DNA from: Clostridia bacterium
GTDB taxonomy: Bacteria; Bacillota; Clostridia; TANB77; CAG-508
DNA: 33,112 nt
Assembly (NCBI GenBank): GCA_017886645.1
Contig: JAGHJM010000026.1
Span: 1 to 33,112 of the forward strand
Reading direction: 5' to 3'
In this document: piece by piece, positions 13,995 through 24,022 of the stretch
How the letters are laid out: each line of letters opens with the position of its first letter
Numbering within the stretch: the first letter of the stretch is position 1
Program-made: the position numbers and the translations under genes
The notes under the pieces: model-generated
The model's input: only the letters and a program-made list of their open reading frames with translations
Database searches by the model: none
Told to the model about the DNA's origin: nothing

Positions 13995-16900
13995 ATGAAA
14001 AAAATTAATAAAAAGAAAGTAATAATATTAATATTATTAGTGTTATTAATAATTATAGAAATAGTAGCTTTTAGTAGGTCAGGAGCCAATAAAGTAATTG
14101 AAATTGCAGTAGAAATCGCCGACGAAGAGGCAAACATAGAAAATCAAAATATTGGACTTGTGGCAACAAATGAGCAGAATGAATATTATATAACTTTACC
14201 GGAATATATTAATGAATATAAAATTACACAATATAATATATCTCGTATAAAGGAAAATGAGGTAATAGAGGAAGAGGAAAATAATAACACAGTAGAAGAT
14301 AACGAAATATTAAATACAGCAGAAAATTTAGAACAAAGCGAAAACGTTCCACAAGAAAATGTGGAAACTGTTGAAGAAAGTTTGGAATTAAAGCCAGGTG
14401 ATAAATTATATTTAACAGAAAAAGAAATAAATGATGGAAACATACTAATAAATGCTAAATACGATAAAAAAGAAAATGGAGATTTAGTATTATATAATAA
14501 AGAAATATCTATAAATGCAGAAGAAAGAACTATAAAAGTATCAGGCCATATGCCAAAAGAAGCTACATTAAGTGTAGAAAAAGTAGAAGAAACAGAAATA
14601 CAAGAACAAATAGACCAATATTTAATAAATAATGTAAATTTAGAAGTAGCATATGATATAAAAATACTTTATGAAGACAAAGAGTATCAGCCAAATAATT
14701 ATAATGAAAATGTAAAAGTTACAATAACAAAAATAAACACAGACAACGATGAAAATAATTATAGAGTTGTACATATAGGAGAGAAAAAAACTACAGAAGT
14801 AAAAGAGGTAGAAAAAGAAGGAGAAAATATATCGTTTCAAACTGAAGAATTTTCAGTATATGCTGTACTAGAAGAATCACCAGAGGCAGAATTAGTAGCA
14901 TATTCTACAGAACCTGTTGCAAGCACTAGAGCATCTGTATGGGAAGGTGAAGTGGCAAGTGGATATAAATTTGGAGATGGTACGGAAAATAGTCCATTTT
15001 TAATTTCAACAGGGGATGAACTTGCGTATTTAGCACAGCAAGTAAATGCAGGAAATAATTATGCAAATATATATTTTCAATTGGCATGTGATATAGATTT
15101 AAATAATATAAATTGGACACCAATAGGGAATACAGATAATCCTTTTATGGGCATTTTTGATGGGGCAGGACATATTATATCTAATGCACAAATAAATATA
15201 GATTCTATGCCTACTAATCAAATAGAATCATATGGATTATTTGGTAGTTTAGGCGGGGGAAATTCAAAGACTATTATAAAAAATTTAGAAATTGATAATA
15301 TAAATGTTTCTATTGGAGGAAGCGGAAATACATCAAATAGTACTTGGTATGATATGGGAATACATGTAGGAACACTTGTAGGGACTATTTATAGAAATAC
15401 ACAAATAGTTAACAATATAGCTAAAAACTGTAATATAAGTGACAATGGAAATGTAACTATATATAATTCATCATTCCAATATTCTGTAGGTGGATTAGTT
15501 GGATATGCACAAAATACAAGTAATAATACAAACAATCCGGGTACTAATAGTAGATATTCAATAGAAAATTGCTTTGTAAATACAAATATAAATTTAAGTA
15601 ATGAAGTAAGGACTAGTTGGTTTGGAACAAATACTTATGATGCACAATATCATACAGGCGGAATAATTGGGACAATACGTTCTCAACAAGTTTGGCCAGA
15701 AGATTGTTTATATGTAGGAACAATTAACTCAAATGGCTTTATAGGACCAATATTTGCAGCACTTATTGATTCTACAAATTATGATAATAGAAATAATTAT
15801 GCAATTATATGGAATGGAAATGATGCAGGAAATTTAACTATGACAAGTAGTTATAATAGTTTTGCTGCAAACGGTACAACATTTAATGCTAGTGTGACTT
15901 CTGGTAATTCTACTAGAAGATTAAACAGTAGTTATAGAAATATTGGATATGTACAAGGGGTAAACAAAGGAATATATGTTTCTAATATTTCAACATTATT
16001 AACAGACTTTAATAACAATGCTGGAAATGAATACTTAAGATGGAAATATGAAAATAACACTTTTTCTTTTATACCTAGATTTACCACTTCTATAAATGAT
16101 AGTAATAAACCTACATATGTTGTAGAAATAGAAAATGAATATAGTTCTGGACCATATACATACGAATGGTATTTAGAAGATAATATTGTAGAAGAATTAA
16201 GAAATCAAAATCAAGTTGTGCAAGAAAAATCTTGGGATATGGAATACAATTATACAGTACTAGTGGGAGATGGACAATATTATTCTATTTTACACTTTAC
16301 TGTAACAAGATATACATTATATATAGAATTTGATATAAATGAACGAAATGATAGTGTTACAGCTAGACTAGAAGGAGAAGCTTTGCCTTTTATTAATTTA
16401 GATGATTATACTTATCAGTGGTATACATTAGATATTGCAGGATTAGCTGAAGAAGAAATAGAAGGAGAAACATCTTTAACATTAAATAATTTGGAAGAAG
16501 GAGTAGAATATAAATTAGTAGCAACAAATAATGCTAACCTTGCGTTAACAGTAGAGGGGTCTTTTATATATGGGGATAGAAATGTAATTTATTTAGACTA
16601 TAATGATGGAAATGATAGGAATGATGGATATTCTCCACAAACACCAGTAAGAACAATGAGTACAGCATATGGTAAATTAGATTCTAATGCTGGAAGGAAT
16701 AAGAATATTATAGTATTAATGGGGACTTATTCAAATACAAACTTTTATAACTATGAAGATGATTCAAGAAATGCTGCAACATATGAAAAGGATGTAACAA
16801 TTACTGGAATATATGGTGGAGTAAATTATAATGGAAGATTATATTTATATAGTGAACAATCATGGAATACATATGAATATAAATATTTAAATGGTAATAC

Positions 16901-19900
16901 TACTTTTCAATATTTAGATTTATATGGTGCAAATGGACAATTATATTTGTACTTACAAGGATATAGTTTAACCATGGGAGAAGGAATTACTATGGTTAAT
17001 TATGAGAATTCTAATAGAAACCAAGGATTATTGGGAAGTAGAGCACCAGCATTTCACATTATTTGTGGATGGCTTCAATATAATTACACTACTTTGCCTA
17101 GAAATAATCCAGAAATAGTTATAAAAAGCGGTACATATGGAAGAATAATTGGAGGAGGAAGTCCAGGAACTTCAGATGGACAAGGACAAACAACTTCACA
17201 TGACTTTATGGGGTCATCAATGAATGATGCTTTTAATATATCTATTACAATTGATATACAAAATAGTACAACATCTTCTGATTATGACTATGATGTTAAC
17301 TTATTAACAGGTGGTTCTGCATGCGGAAATAACTATTCTAGGGTTACAGAAAATATAAAAAATGGCTCAGTAGGACGTGTGCTTGGAGGAAGTATAGGAG
17401 ATTCACAAAATATACCAACTGGAAACAGATGGGATCCATGGGATTACCCAAATAATACTTTCTTAGGAGAAACTACAATAAATGTAACAGGCGGAAGTAT
17501 AGAAGAACTATATGGTGGATGTTTAGGCAGAAATATGGGAGTAGTTGATAACTATGGAAATGTAGATAATAGTTATACAGGAAATACTTGTGATTCATAC
17601 TTTTATGGAACAATAAACATAAATATAACAGGAGGAGAAATTACTAATAATATATATGGAGCAGGAGCAGGAGGGGTAACAGGTTATAGTAGTACATCAT
17701 CTGATCCATATAAAAACTATGGAGAAAATTTTGATACTTATGTTAATATAAATATATCTGGAGGCACTATAGATGGAGATGTATATGGTGGAGGATATGG
17801 ATATACAGAATATTTAAATGCAAATGTAACTGCAACAGATGGAGGTTCTTTATATGGAGATAGTAATATTATAATTAGTGGTTCTCCAACTATAAACGGA
17901 AATATATATGCAGCAGGTTGTGGGTATGATATGTCAAGAAAGCCGGAAATAGCACAAATGGAAGGTAATTCAAATATTGAAATATCTGGAACACCAGACA
18001 TTAATGGTAACATATTTGGAGCAGGAGCAGGGCTTTCTAACTATGAAGAAATGGCTAAATTAATTGGTACGTCAAATATAACTATATCAAGTAATCTAGA
18101 TACAGAAATATATGGCGGAGGAAACAATGCAAAAACAGAAGGAACAACTAATATAAACATACAAAACGGAACGCATACAGGAGATATTTATGGTGGAGGA
18201 AATTTAGGTGCAGTAATAGGAAACACTACTGTTAATGTAAACGGAGGAATTCAAAATAGAGTATTTGGAGGAGGAAATCAAGCAGTAGTAACAAATTCCA
18301 CAGTAAATATAAATGGTGGAACTAATAATGAAATATATGCAGGTGGAAACTTAGCTGAGGTAAGCAATACTAATGTATATGTAAAGGGAGGAGAAACCAC
18401 TACTTTGTATGGAGGCTCAAACCAAAATGGAACAGTCCAAAATTCAGTTATAGAAGCAACTACTGGAACTGTTAATACAGTATATGGGGGAAATAACATT
18501 GGAGGACTTACTGAAAATGCAACAGTAACTATTAATGGATGTTCTATTACAAATGCAGTCTATGGCGGTGGAAATAGAGTAGATACAATAAATGCAACAG
18601 TATATTTAGTATCTTCTGGTAATAGCATTCCTTATATATTTGGCGGAGGCAACATGGCAGCAGTTACAACACCTAATGTATATATACAAGGTGGACAAGC
18701 ACAAAATGTATTTGGTGGCTCAAACCAAGAAGGAGAAATAACAGAGAGCAACGTTGAAGTAACAGGTGGAAACTTAGGAAATATTTATGGAGGAAATAAC
18801 CAAGGTGGAACTACAATAACAACAAATATAAATATAAACGGCGGAAATATAGAGAATGTGTATGGAGGAGGAGATAAGGCAAATAGCCAAACAAGTAATA
18901 TAGAATTAAATAAATCTGATAATATAATATCCAATGTATACGGCGGAGGAAATGAAGCTGGAGTTACTACAACTAATGTAAATTTAAATGGAGCACAAGT
19001 AGATAAAATTTTTGGCGGTTCTAATATGTCTGGAACAGTTACAAATAGTTATGTTACAACTAATAGTGGATATGCTGAAAATGTATATGGAGGAAACAAC
19101 CAAGGAGGAAGAACGGAAACAACCAATGTACATATTATTGCGGGTGATATTGTGAATGTATATGGTGGCGGAGACCAAGCAGAAAGCAATCTTACAAATG
19201 TTTTAATTAATGGAACAGTAAGTGGAGATGTATATGGCGGAGGAAATAGAGCAGGAGTAAACACAGATACAAATCTAAATATAGAAAATGCAAGCATTGT
19301 ACAAAATGTATATGGAGGCGGAAATGAAGGAACAGTAACAGGAAACACATATGTACATGTAAAAAATTCAAATTTAGATAGTAGCTTATATTCTGGTGGA
19401 AACGGAAGTACTGCTATAGTATATGGCAATACTAATTTAACAATAGATGGAACAACGACAAATATTGGAAAAAATGTATTTGGTGGTGGAAATAAAGCTG
19501 CTACAGGAACAGAAACAGACCATTCTTCAACAAGTACAGTAAATATTGTATCAGGAACTATTGCAGGAAACGTATATGGAGGAGCAAATACGTCAGTTGT
19601 ATATGGAGTAACCAAAACCAATATAGGATATGATACGATAAATGATAATTCGCTAGAAATAGGAGATTTACATATATATGGAACTGTATTTGGTGGAGGA
19701 GAAGCAAATGAATCTGGATCTGAAATATATGACTTCTCATTTATAAGTGTTACAGATGGAATAAATATTGAAATAAATGGTAATGGGTATGAAGAGTTTG
19801 ACATAGATGGAAGTATATTTGGTTCAGGAAATGCATCAAGTACAAGTGGAGATAGTTATATTAATATACAAAATTATGGAACACCAGATGCACCAAAAAG

Positions 19901-22427
19901 TAATGTCTCACTTCAAAGAGCAGATTGTGCTACAATAAGTAATTCTGCAATAGCATTATCTGGAGCAACAGATAGAACAAATGAATATTCAGATGAATAT
20001 TATACTATTAGTAGAGTGGATGTAGTTAAATTAAAAAACAATTCTACATTATATTTAAATTATGGAGCCAATCTTTTAACAGTATTAGAGAGTTTAGTAG
20101 ATGAAAATGGACAGGAAGTAAAAGGTGCTGTAACTATTGATGAAGAAGCAAATACAGTTACTAAAAATGTAGATAATAGAATTTATATGGCAGAAGGAAA
20201 AAATTTAAACATAGCTACAAACGAACAGGTAACAGCATATGGACAAGTACATGGAATGATATTTTTAGGATTATTTACAAATAGAATGAATCCTAGTACT
20301 AGTACAGGGTTATATAACCACAATTATGAAAATGGAGATGTTATAACAAATGCAGGAACATTTTCTTCTAACTCATATGCAATGGCACAACATATGGACA
20401 ACCATGATACTTCAATAGATGGATTTTATACAAACTATAATGTTGATGGTAACATAAAAATGGAATACATAGATACAACTCCAGCAGATGACGTTTATTA
20501 CATATGGATGGTAGGAGAACAAATGGATGTTACAGTTTTTGAATTATCATTAACTGCATCAAAATACGCAACTTTAGGAACTTATGAATTATCACTAATG
20601 GGATTTTCAGATCCAAATATTACATTTAGCTTAATAGGATTTTCAGCAGGATTGGATGAAGATATAAGTTTAATAGATCCAAATGATATAGAACCAATTG
20701 CAGAAAATGAAGAAGATGCTAATAATATATATGGACTATCTATGGAAGCAGGAAAAAATGGTTGGCAAAACCAAGCAGAAACAATATTCTTAACAGAGCT
20801 TGGAGGTACTTATACAGGAGATAGTACTTATAAGGCAGATAACTCCACATTTACACCAACACTAAACTTTTGTTTATACCATTCAGCAAATATAAGTGTA
20901 GAGAAGTTGCTTGGAGATGTAAAAATAAGATTACAGGCATTAGTGCCGGTAGATGATTTAAATTATGCTATAAAATATATAGATATAAATATAACAATGA
21001 GTACAGCTTTATATCAAGATGATTATTATGAGGCAGCAATAACACCAGGAGAAGAATATGGATTATTTACATCAACGACAACGAGTATTACAAAGGAAAG
21101 TGCATTTTCAACATATTATTCTTTATATATAGAAGATTTCTCAAATAGTGAATATTATAATGATTTTTCTACAGATTATAGAGTACTAATATCTAGAGAT
21201 GCTAATGGAAAAGAATATAGTTTTCCAAAAGATACCAGAATTGTTATGTTAGATTTAATTACAGATAAAGAATATTATTATGTTGTAACCCAGGAAGATG
21301 TAAATAGTAATAAATTTGAATATAAATTATCGGATTTTATTGCAATGGGAAGTACAGATGAATACTTTAATGAGCAGGATGCGATTCAAAATTATTATAA
21401 TAACAATCAAGATATATTATATGAAAACTTCATATTCCATATAAAGTTTTCAGAAGCAGAAATTGAAGGAAACATTGAAAATAATAATCTTCTAATGGAA
21501 CTTAGAAATAACGAAAATGAAACATTATTAGGTGTTTTGGGTATACAAAGAGATATAATGCAGTATAGTGTGTATAGTAATGCTAATTCTACAATAAATG
21601 TTTCTGCTACAATAGATGATACAGTTTATTTAGGTGATGATATAAACTTTGAAGTAACAACAGACTTTAAACAACAAATAATAGATTCAAAAACAATATA
21701 TGATACAGAGTATTTTGAAAAGAAAATGGGAATAATGCTTACAATATATGATAATGATGGAAATCAGCTAGCTTTAGATAGTTTATTTGGTATTAACTTT
21801 GAATTAGATGGACAGAAATATTACCCAAGAATAGACGGAACAACAAGAATAAAAATTGCAGATAAAGTATCTAATGTGTTATCGAGAATTAAAATAGATA
21901 CAGCTAATAATTCTATATTGGCAACAGGTACTTATACAATAAAAGTAGAAACATTTGGTTCACCAGATGGTATATATTATGGATTAGAGTCATCAGCATC
22001 TACAGAAGTTAAAGTCACAATAATAAATTCTGAATACGGATTAAATTTATATACTACTGATGATTATAAAGTAGTAGATAAGGAAACAGGAAATACCACG
22101 AATGGAGATAATTCAATTATTGCACAACTTGAATACTCATCAGGATTAGAAAGTCCAAATATAACAATGTCATTATATAGAAGAGATTATTCAGAAGTTT
22201 ATTCTGATAAATATGAAATAGTGGATTTAGCAGATTATGTAACTAATGCTTTAACTGAATCCAACAAGGAGAATGAATATATTTTAACAGAAAGCCCAGA
22301 GGCAAATAGTACAAACACTTTAATATTAAAAGAAAATTTAATATCTGGAACATATAAGTTAGTATATAAATTATATGATGGAAATAACTATATAGGTGAA
22401 GACTATGAGTATATAATAATTAAATAA
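13995..22427 (+). CDS. Giant secreted beta-helix surface protein, 2,810 aa
   Basis: I start it at ATG 13995 (GGAG eight bases upstream) rather than at the in-frame GTG 13986, which would lie inside that ribosome-binding site. Order of parts: basic start and signal/anchor helix (about 6-28); acidic linker; a beta domain ending near 310; a GLUG-like segment (about 325-400, DELAYLAQQVNAG ... DIDLNNINWTPIG ... FDGAGHIISNAQI); Ig-like beta domains (about 700-860); a pectate-lyase-like beginning (about 863, VIYLDYNDGNDRNDG); about 26 rungs of a GGGN/GGSN/GGNN beta-helix (about 1215-1950); and a 850-residue C-terminal part with Ig-like domains. There is no LPXTG and no C-terminal helix, so attachment is by the N-terminal helix or by other proteins. 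It is probably an adhesin or matrix protein. Confidence 0.85.
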   Translation: MKKINKKKVIILILLVLLIIIEIVAFSRSGANKVIEIAVEIADEEANIENQNIGLVATNEQNEYYITLPEYINEYKITQYNISRIKENEVIEEEENNNTVEDNEILNTAENLEQSENVPQENVETVEESLELKPGDKLYLTEKEINDGNILINAKYDKKENGDLVLYNKEISINAEERTIKVSGHMPKEATLSVEKVEETEIQEQIDQYLINNVNLEVAYDIKILYEDKEYQPNNYNENVKVTITKINTDNDENNYRVVHIGEKKTTEVKEVEKEGENISFQTEEFSVYAVLEESPEAELVAYSTEPVASTRASVWEGEVASGYKFGDGTENSPFLISTGDELAYLAQQVNAGNNYANIYFQLACDIDLNNINWTPIGNTDNPFMGIFDGAGHIISNAQINIDSMPTNQIESYGLFGSLGGGNSKTIIKNLEIDNINVSIGGSGNTSNSTWYDMGIHVGTLVGTIYRNTQIVNNIAKNCNISDNGNVTIYNSSFQYSVGGLVGYAQNTSNNTNNPGTNSRYSIENCFVNTNINLSNEVRTSWFGTNTYDAQYHTGGIIGTIRSQQVWPEDCLYVGTINSNGFIGPIFAALIDSTNYDNRNNYAIIWNGNDAGNLTMTSSYNSFAANGTTFNASVTSGNSTRRLNSSYRNIGYVQGVNKGIYVSNISTLLTDFNNNAGNEYLRWKYENNTFSFIPRFTTSINDSNKPTYVVEIENEYSSGPYTYEWYLEDNIVEELRNQNQVVQEKSWDMEYNYTVLVGDGQYYSILHFTVTRYTLYIEFDINERNDSVTARLEGEALPFINLDDYTYQWYTLDIAGLAEEEIEGETSLTLNNLEEGVEYKLVATNNANLALTVEGSFIYGDRNVIYLDYNDGNDRNDGYSPQTPVRTMSTAYGKLDSNAGRNKNIIVLMGTYSNTNFYNYEDDSRNAATYEKDVTITGIYGGVNYNGRLYLYSEQSWNTYEYKYLNGNTTFQYLDLYGANGQLYLYLQGYSLTMGEGITMVNYENSNRNQGLLGSRAPAFHIICGWLQYNYTTLPRNNPEIVIKSGTYGRIIGGGSPGTSDGQGQTTSHDFMGSSMNDAFNISITIDIQNSTTSSDYDYDVNLLTGGSACGNNYSRVTENIKNGSVGRVLGGSIGDSQNIPTGNRWDPWDYPNNTFLGETTINVTGGSIEELYGGCLGRNMGVVDNYGNVDNSYTGNTCDSYFYGTININITGGEITNNIYGAGAGGVTGYSSTSSDPYKNYGENFDTYVNINISGGTIDGDVYGGGYGYTEYLNANVTATDGGSLYGDSNIIISGSPTINGNIYAAGCGYDMSRKPEIAQMEGNSNIEISGTPDINGNIFGAGAGLSNYEEMAKLIGTSNITISSNLDTEIYGGGNNAKTEGTTNINIQNGTHTGDIYGGGNLGAVIGNTTVNVNGGIQNRVFGGGNQAVVTNSTVNINGGTNNEIYAGGNLAEVSNTNVYVKGGETTTLYGGSNQNGTVQNSVIEATTGTVNTVYGGNNIGGLTENATVTINGCSITNAVYGGGNRVDTINATVYLVSSGNSIPYIFGGGNMAAVTTPNVYIQGGQAQNVFGGSNQEGEITESNVEVTGGNLGNIYGGNNQGGTTITTNININGGNIENVYGGGDKANSQTSNIELNKSDNIISNVYGGGNEAGVTTTNVNLNGAQVDKIFGGSNMSGTVTNSYVTTNSGYAENVYGGNNQGGRTETTNVHIIAGDIVNVYGGGDQAESNLTNVLINGTVSGDVYGGGNRAGVNTDTNLNIENASIVQNVYGGGNEGTVTGNTYVHVKNSNLDSSLYSGGNGSTAIVYGNTNLTIDGTTTNIGKNVFGGGNKAATGTETDHSSTSTVNIVSGTIAGNVYGGANTSVVYGVTKTNIGYDTINDNSLEIGDLHIYGTVFGGGEANESGSEIYDFSFISVTDGINIEINGNGYEEFDIDGSIFGSGNASSTSGDSYINIQNYGTPDAPKSNVSLQRADCATISNSAIALSGATDRTNEYSDEYYTISRVDVVKLKNNSTLYLNYGANLLTVLESLVDENGQEVKGAVTIDEEANTVTKNVDNRIYMAEGKNLNIATNEQVTAYGQVHGMIFLGLFTNRMNPSTSTGLYNHNYENGDVITNAGTFSSNSYAMAQHMDNHDTSIDGFYTNYNVDGNIKMEYIDTTPADDVYYIWMVGEQMDVTVFELSLTASKYATLGTYELSLMGFSDPNITFSLIGFSAGLDEDISLIDPNDIEPIAENEEDANNIYGLSMEAGKNGWQNQAETIFLTELGGTYTGDSTYKADNSTFTPTLNFCLYHSANISVEKLLGDVKIRLQALVPVDDLNYAIKYIDINITMSTALYQDDYYEAAITPGEEYGLFTSTTTSITKESAFSTYYSLYIEDFSNSEYYNDFSTDYRVLISRDANGKEYSFPKDTRIVMLDLITDKEYYYVVTQEDVNSNKFEYKLSDFIAMGSTDEYFNEQDAIQNYYNNNQDILYENFIFHIKFSEAEIEGNIENNNLLMELRNNENETLLGVLGIQRDIMQYSVYSNANSTINVSATIDDTVYLGDDINFEVTTDFKQQIIDSKTIYDTEYFEKKMGIMLTIYDNDGNQLALDSLFGINFELDGQKYYPRIDGTTRIKIADKVSNVLSRIKIDTANNSILATGTYTIKVETFGSPDGIYYGLESSASTEVKVTIINSEYGLNLYTTDDYKVVDKETGNTTNGDNSIIAQLEYSSGLESPNITMSLYRRDYSEVYSDKYEIVDLADYVTNALTESNKENEYILTESPEANSTNTLILKENLISGTYKLVYKLYDGNNYIGEDYEYIIIK
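17640..19850 (+). repeat. In-gene beta-helix repeat array (about 26 rungs of ~24 codons)
   Basis: Each rung has the form [VI]-[YF]-[GA]-G-[GSN]-[ND] followed by 18-20 residues with alternating Thr/Asn/Val and often a Gly-Gly turn. Typical rungs are EIYGGGNNAKTEGTTNINI, NVFGGSNQEGEITESNVEV and NIYGGNNQGGTTITTNINI. Three tandem four-rung units (from about 18330, 18633 and 18933) repeat in the order GGGN, GGSN, GGNN, GGGD/N with a period of 300-303 bases. DNA identity between units is low, so the repeats are old rather than recent duplications. Confidence 0.85.
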
Positions 22428-22430
22428 AAG

Positions 22431-22470
22431 TGTAAGGCAGTATTATACTGCCTTACATTAAATAATGTAA
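22431..22470 (+). promoter_or_regulatory. Overlapping hairpins between the giant gene and its peptidase gene
   Basis: TGTAAGGCAG at 22431-22440 pairs with CTGCCTTACA at 22448-22457. TTACATT at 22453-22459 can instead pair with AATGTAA at 22464-22470, so the two stems are mutually exclusive. No T run follows the first stem. It may be an attenuator, a processing site or a stabilising 3' hairpin for the long upstream message. Confidence 0.5.
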
Positions 22471-22485
22471 CTTAGGAAGGTAAAA

Positions 22486-23067
22486 ATGAAATATGATATA
22501 GAATCTATAATGAATCGAAAAAAGACTGTACAAAGAATTAGAATAGTGCTAATAGTAATTTTTATTATTATTTTATATAATGTTATATTAGTTGGGATTT
22601 CATCTATAGACAATGAAGAATCATTAAATTTATTTGGATATCAAGCATATATTATAACATCAAATAGTATGGAACCAGAAATAAATAATGGTGATGTAGT
22701 AATTGTAAGGCAATGTAAGGAAGAAGATTTAAATATAAATGATATAATAACATTTGATAAGGATGGAAGAATTAATACACACAGAATTACTAATATAATA
22801 AATGAAGAAGGAAAAGTAAAATATATTACTAAAGGAGATAATAATTCTATAGAAGATCAGGAAAAGATTGAATTTAGTAATATAAAGGGTAAAATGACAA
22901 TAAAAATACCATACTTAGGTAATGTAATAATGTTTTTACAAAATCAAATGATAATTTTAATAATTGTTTTAATATTACTGTTGTTGCTATTATATAAGGT
23001 AATAATAGATGAAAGAAAAGAAAATAGGAGAAGAAAAAGGGAAATTGAAAAAGAAAAAAATAGGTGA
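22486..23067 (+). CDS. SipW-type signal peptidase I downstream of the giant protein
   Basis: The 193-aa protein has a basic start, an N-terminal helix (about 17-38), the catalytic motif TSNSMEP (Ser61), NTHR (His99) and TKGDNN (Asp118), and a C-terminal helix (about 150-172) with a highly basic tail. All expected SipW/ER-type residues are present. AGGAAGG precedes the ATG. Its natural substrates are probably the giant protein just upstream and other members of the locus. Its 3' end overlaps the next gene by 59 bases, so the two are coupled and encode an active and an apparently inactive paralog as a pair. Confidence 0.9.
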   Translation: MKYDIESIMNRKKTVQRIRIVLIVIFIIILYNVILVGISSIDNEESLNLFGYQAYIITSNSMEPEINNGDVVIVRQCKEEDLNINDIITFDKDGRINTHRITNIINEEGKVKYITKGDNNSIEDQEKIEFSNIKGKMTIKIPYLGNVIMFLQNQMIILIIVLILLLLLLYKVIIDERKENRRRKREIEKEKNR

Positions 23068-23602
23068 AATAATATTTAATGTTATAAGTAAATTAATTAA
23101 ATATTTGCTGATAATAATAGGAATACTATTAATTCTTTATAGTTTAATATACAACCTAATTAATATAATAAGTGGAGAAAAGTATATACAGCTAGGTAAT
23201 ATAGGAATTGTTACAGTTGATGATGATAGCTCAATGAAGCCAGAAATAAAATCTTCTCAATTACTAATTACTTATAAAAATAATCCTAATCAAAATGATA
23301 TTATTACATATTCAGCAAATGGAGAAATAAAAATACAAAGAGTATATAGAAAGTATAATGATAACGGAGAAGAATATATAGTAACAAAAGGAGATAACAA
23401 TTTAAATGTTAATATAAATGAAATAGCAAATGATGATGTTATAGGAATAGTAGTAGCTAAAATTCCTATAATAGGTTTTCTAGCAAAAATAATGCAAATA
23501 AAATTTGTAGCACTATTAATAATTATTGCAATTCTATTCCAAATAATATATGTAATAAGAAATAGAAAAAATAATGGAAAAAGATTTAAAAGTAAGGAAT
23601 AA
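23009..23602 (+). CDS. Signal peptidase I-fold protein lacking the catalytic His
   Basis: This 197-aa paralog retains the serine motif DSSMKP (Ser75-Met76) and TKGDNN (Asp129), but the position of the catalytic His is Gln110 (KIQRVYRK against NTHRITNI in the upstream paralog). Two membrane helices (about 28-54 and 165-185) frame the domain. The start may be ATG 23009 or the in-frame TTG 23045, which has AAGGG just upstream; I keep the longer form. The His-to-Gln change is the same as in the 1404 protein. I infer loss of peptidase activity, or a changed mechanism, and a regulatory or substrate-holding role beside the active enzyme. Confidence 0.8.
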   Translation: MKEKKIGEEKGKLKKKKIGEIIFNVISKLIKYLLIIIGILLILYSLIYNLINIISGEKYIQLGNIGIVTVDDDSSMKPEIKSSQLLITYKNNPNQNDIITYSANGEIKIQRVYRKYNDNGEEYIVTKGDNNLNVNINEIANDDVIGIVVAKIPIIGFLAKIMQIKFVALLIIIAILFQIIYVIRNRKNNGKRFKSKE

Positions 23603-23678
23603 TATATAAATTTTTGCATAATATATATTAAGACATATTTATAAACACATATATGAAGCGGAAATTTAAAGTAATGTG

Positions 23679-23708
23679 TTGACAAGAATAATATATAAGT
23701 AGTATAAT
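23679..23708 (+). promoter_or_regulatory. tRNA promoter
   Basis: Consensus TTGACA at 23679-23684, an 18-base spacer and consensus TATAAT at 23703-23708, 16 bases before the tRNA. The stretch 23603-23678 before it holds nothing I can identify. Confidence 0.85.
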
Positions 23709-23724
23709 AAATATGTTAACACAT

Positions 23725-23800
23725 CGCGGGGTGGAGCAGTTGGCAGCTCGTTGGGCTCATAACCCAAAGGTCGTAAGTTCGAGTCTTACCCCCGCAACCA
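23725..23800 (+). tRNA. Initiator tRNA-Met (CAT)
   Basis: The cloverleaf is complete: acceptor CGCGGGG pairs with CCCCGC, with C1 opposite A72 unpaired, the mark of bacterial initiator tRNA. The anticodon arm is GGG-CTCATAA-CCC, with three consecutive G-C pairs, also an initiator feature. T arm is GTAAG-TTCGAGT-CTTAC. CCA is encoded. A hairpin terminator follows. Confidence 0.97.
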
Positions 23801-23806
23801 AATTAG

Positions 23807-23848
23807 AAATAGTTTGTATTAACAGATACAGGCTATTTTATTTTTTTA
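23807..23848 (+). terminator. Terminator of the tRNA transcript
   Basis: AAATAG ... GTAT / ATAC ... CTATTT forms an interrupted stem, followed by TTTTATTTTTTT. Confidence 0.7.
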
Positions 23849-23905
23849 ATTATTATAAATATAATGTGAGAAAAATACATGAAGAGTTAATAAGAAAGTA
23901 AAGAG

Positions 23906-23936
23906 TTGATACAAAATTAAAAAAGTATGGTAAAAT
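23906..23936 (+). promoter_or_regulatory. Promoter of the DUF4176 / pentapeptide pair
   Basis: TTGATA at 23906-23911, a 19-base spacer and TAAAAT at 23931-23936 with TATGG just before it (extended -10). The gene begins at 24023. Confidence 0.5.
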
Positions 23937-24022
23937 AATAAAAAGACATATATAGAATATTTAAGAAGTAAATTAAAGTAATATAGATAAAGAATAAATT
24001 AATACCAGCAAGGAGTTTATAT

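Noticed and set aside
19049..19804. A 251-codon minus-strand open frame inside the giant gene
   Set aside because: It is the reverse of the Gly-rich repeats and yields Pro/Tyr/Thr-rich low-complexity protein without a start signal.
13995..22427. Cell-wall sorting (LPXTG) of the giant protein
   Set aside because: The C-terminus ends EDYEYIIIK with no LPXTG motif, no hydrophobic helix and no basic tail; no sortase is in the window.
23713..23901. A 62-codon open frame on the plus strand
   Set aside because: It runs through the initiator tRNA and its terminator; there is no ribosome-binding site or protein-like composition.
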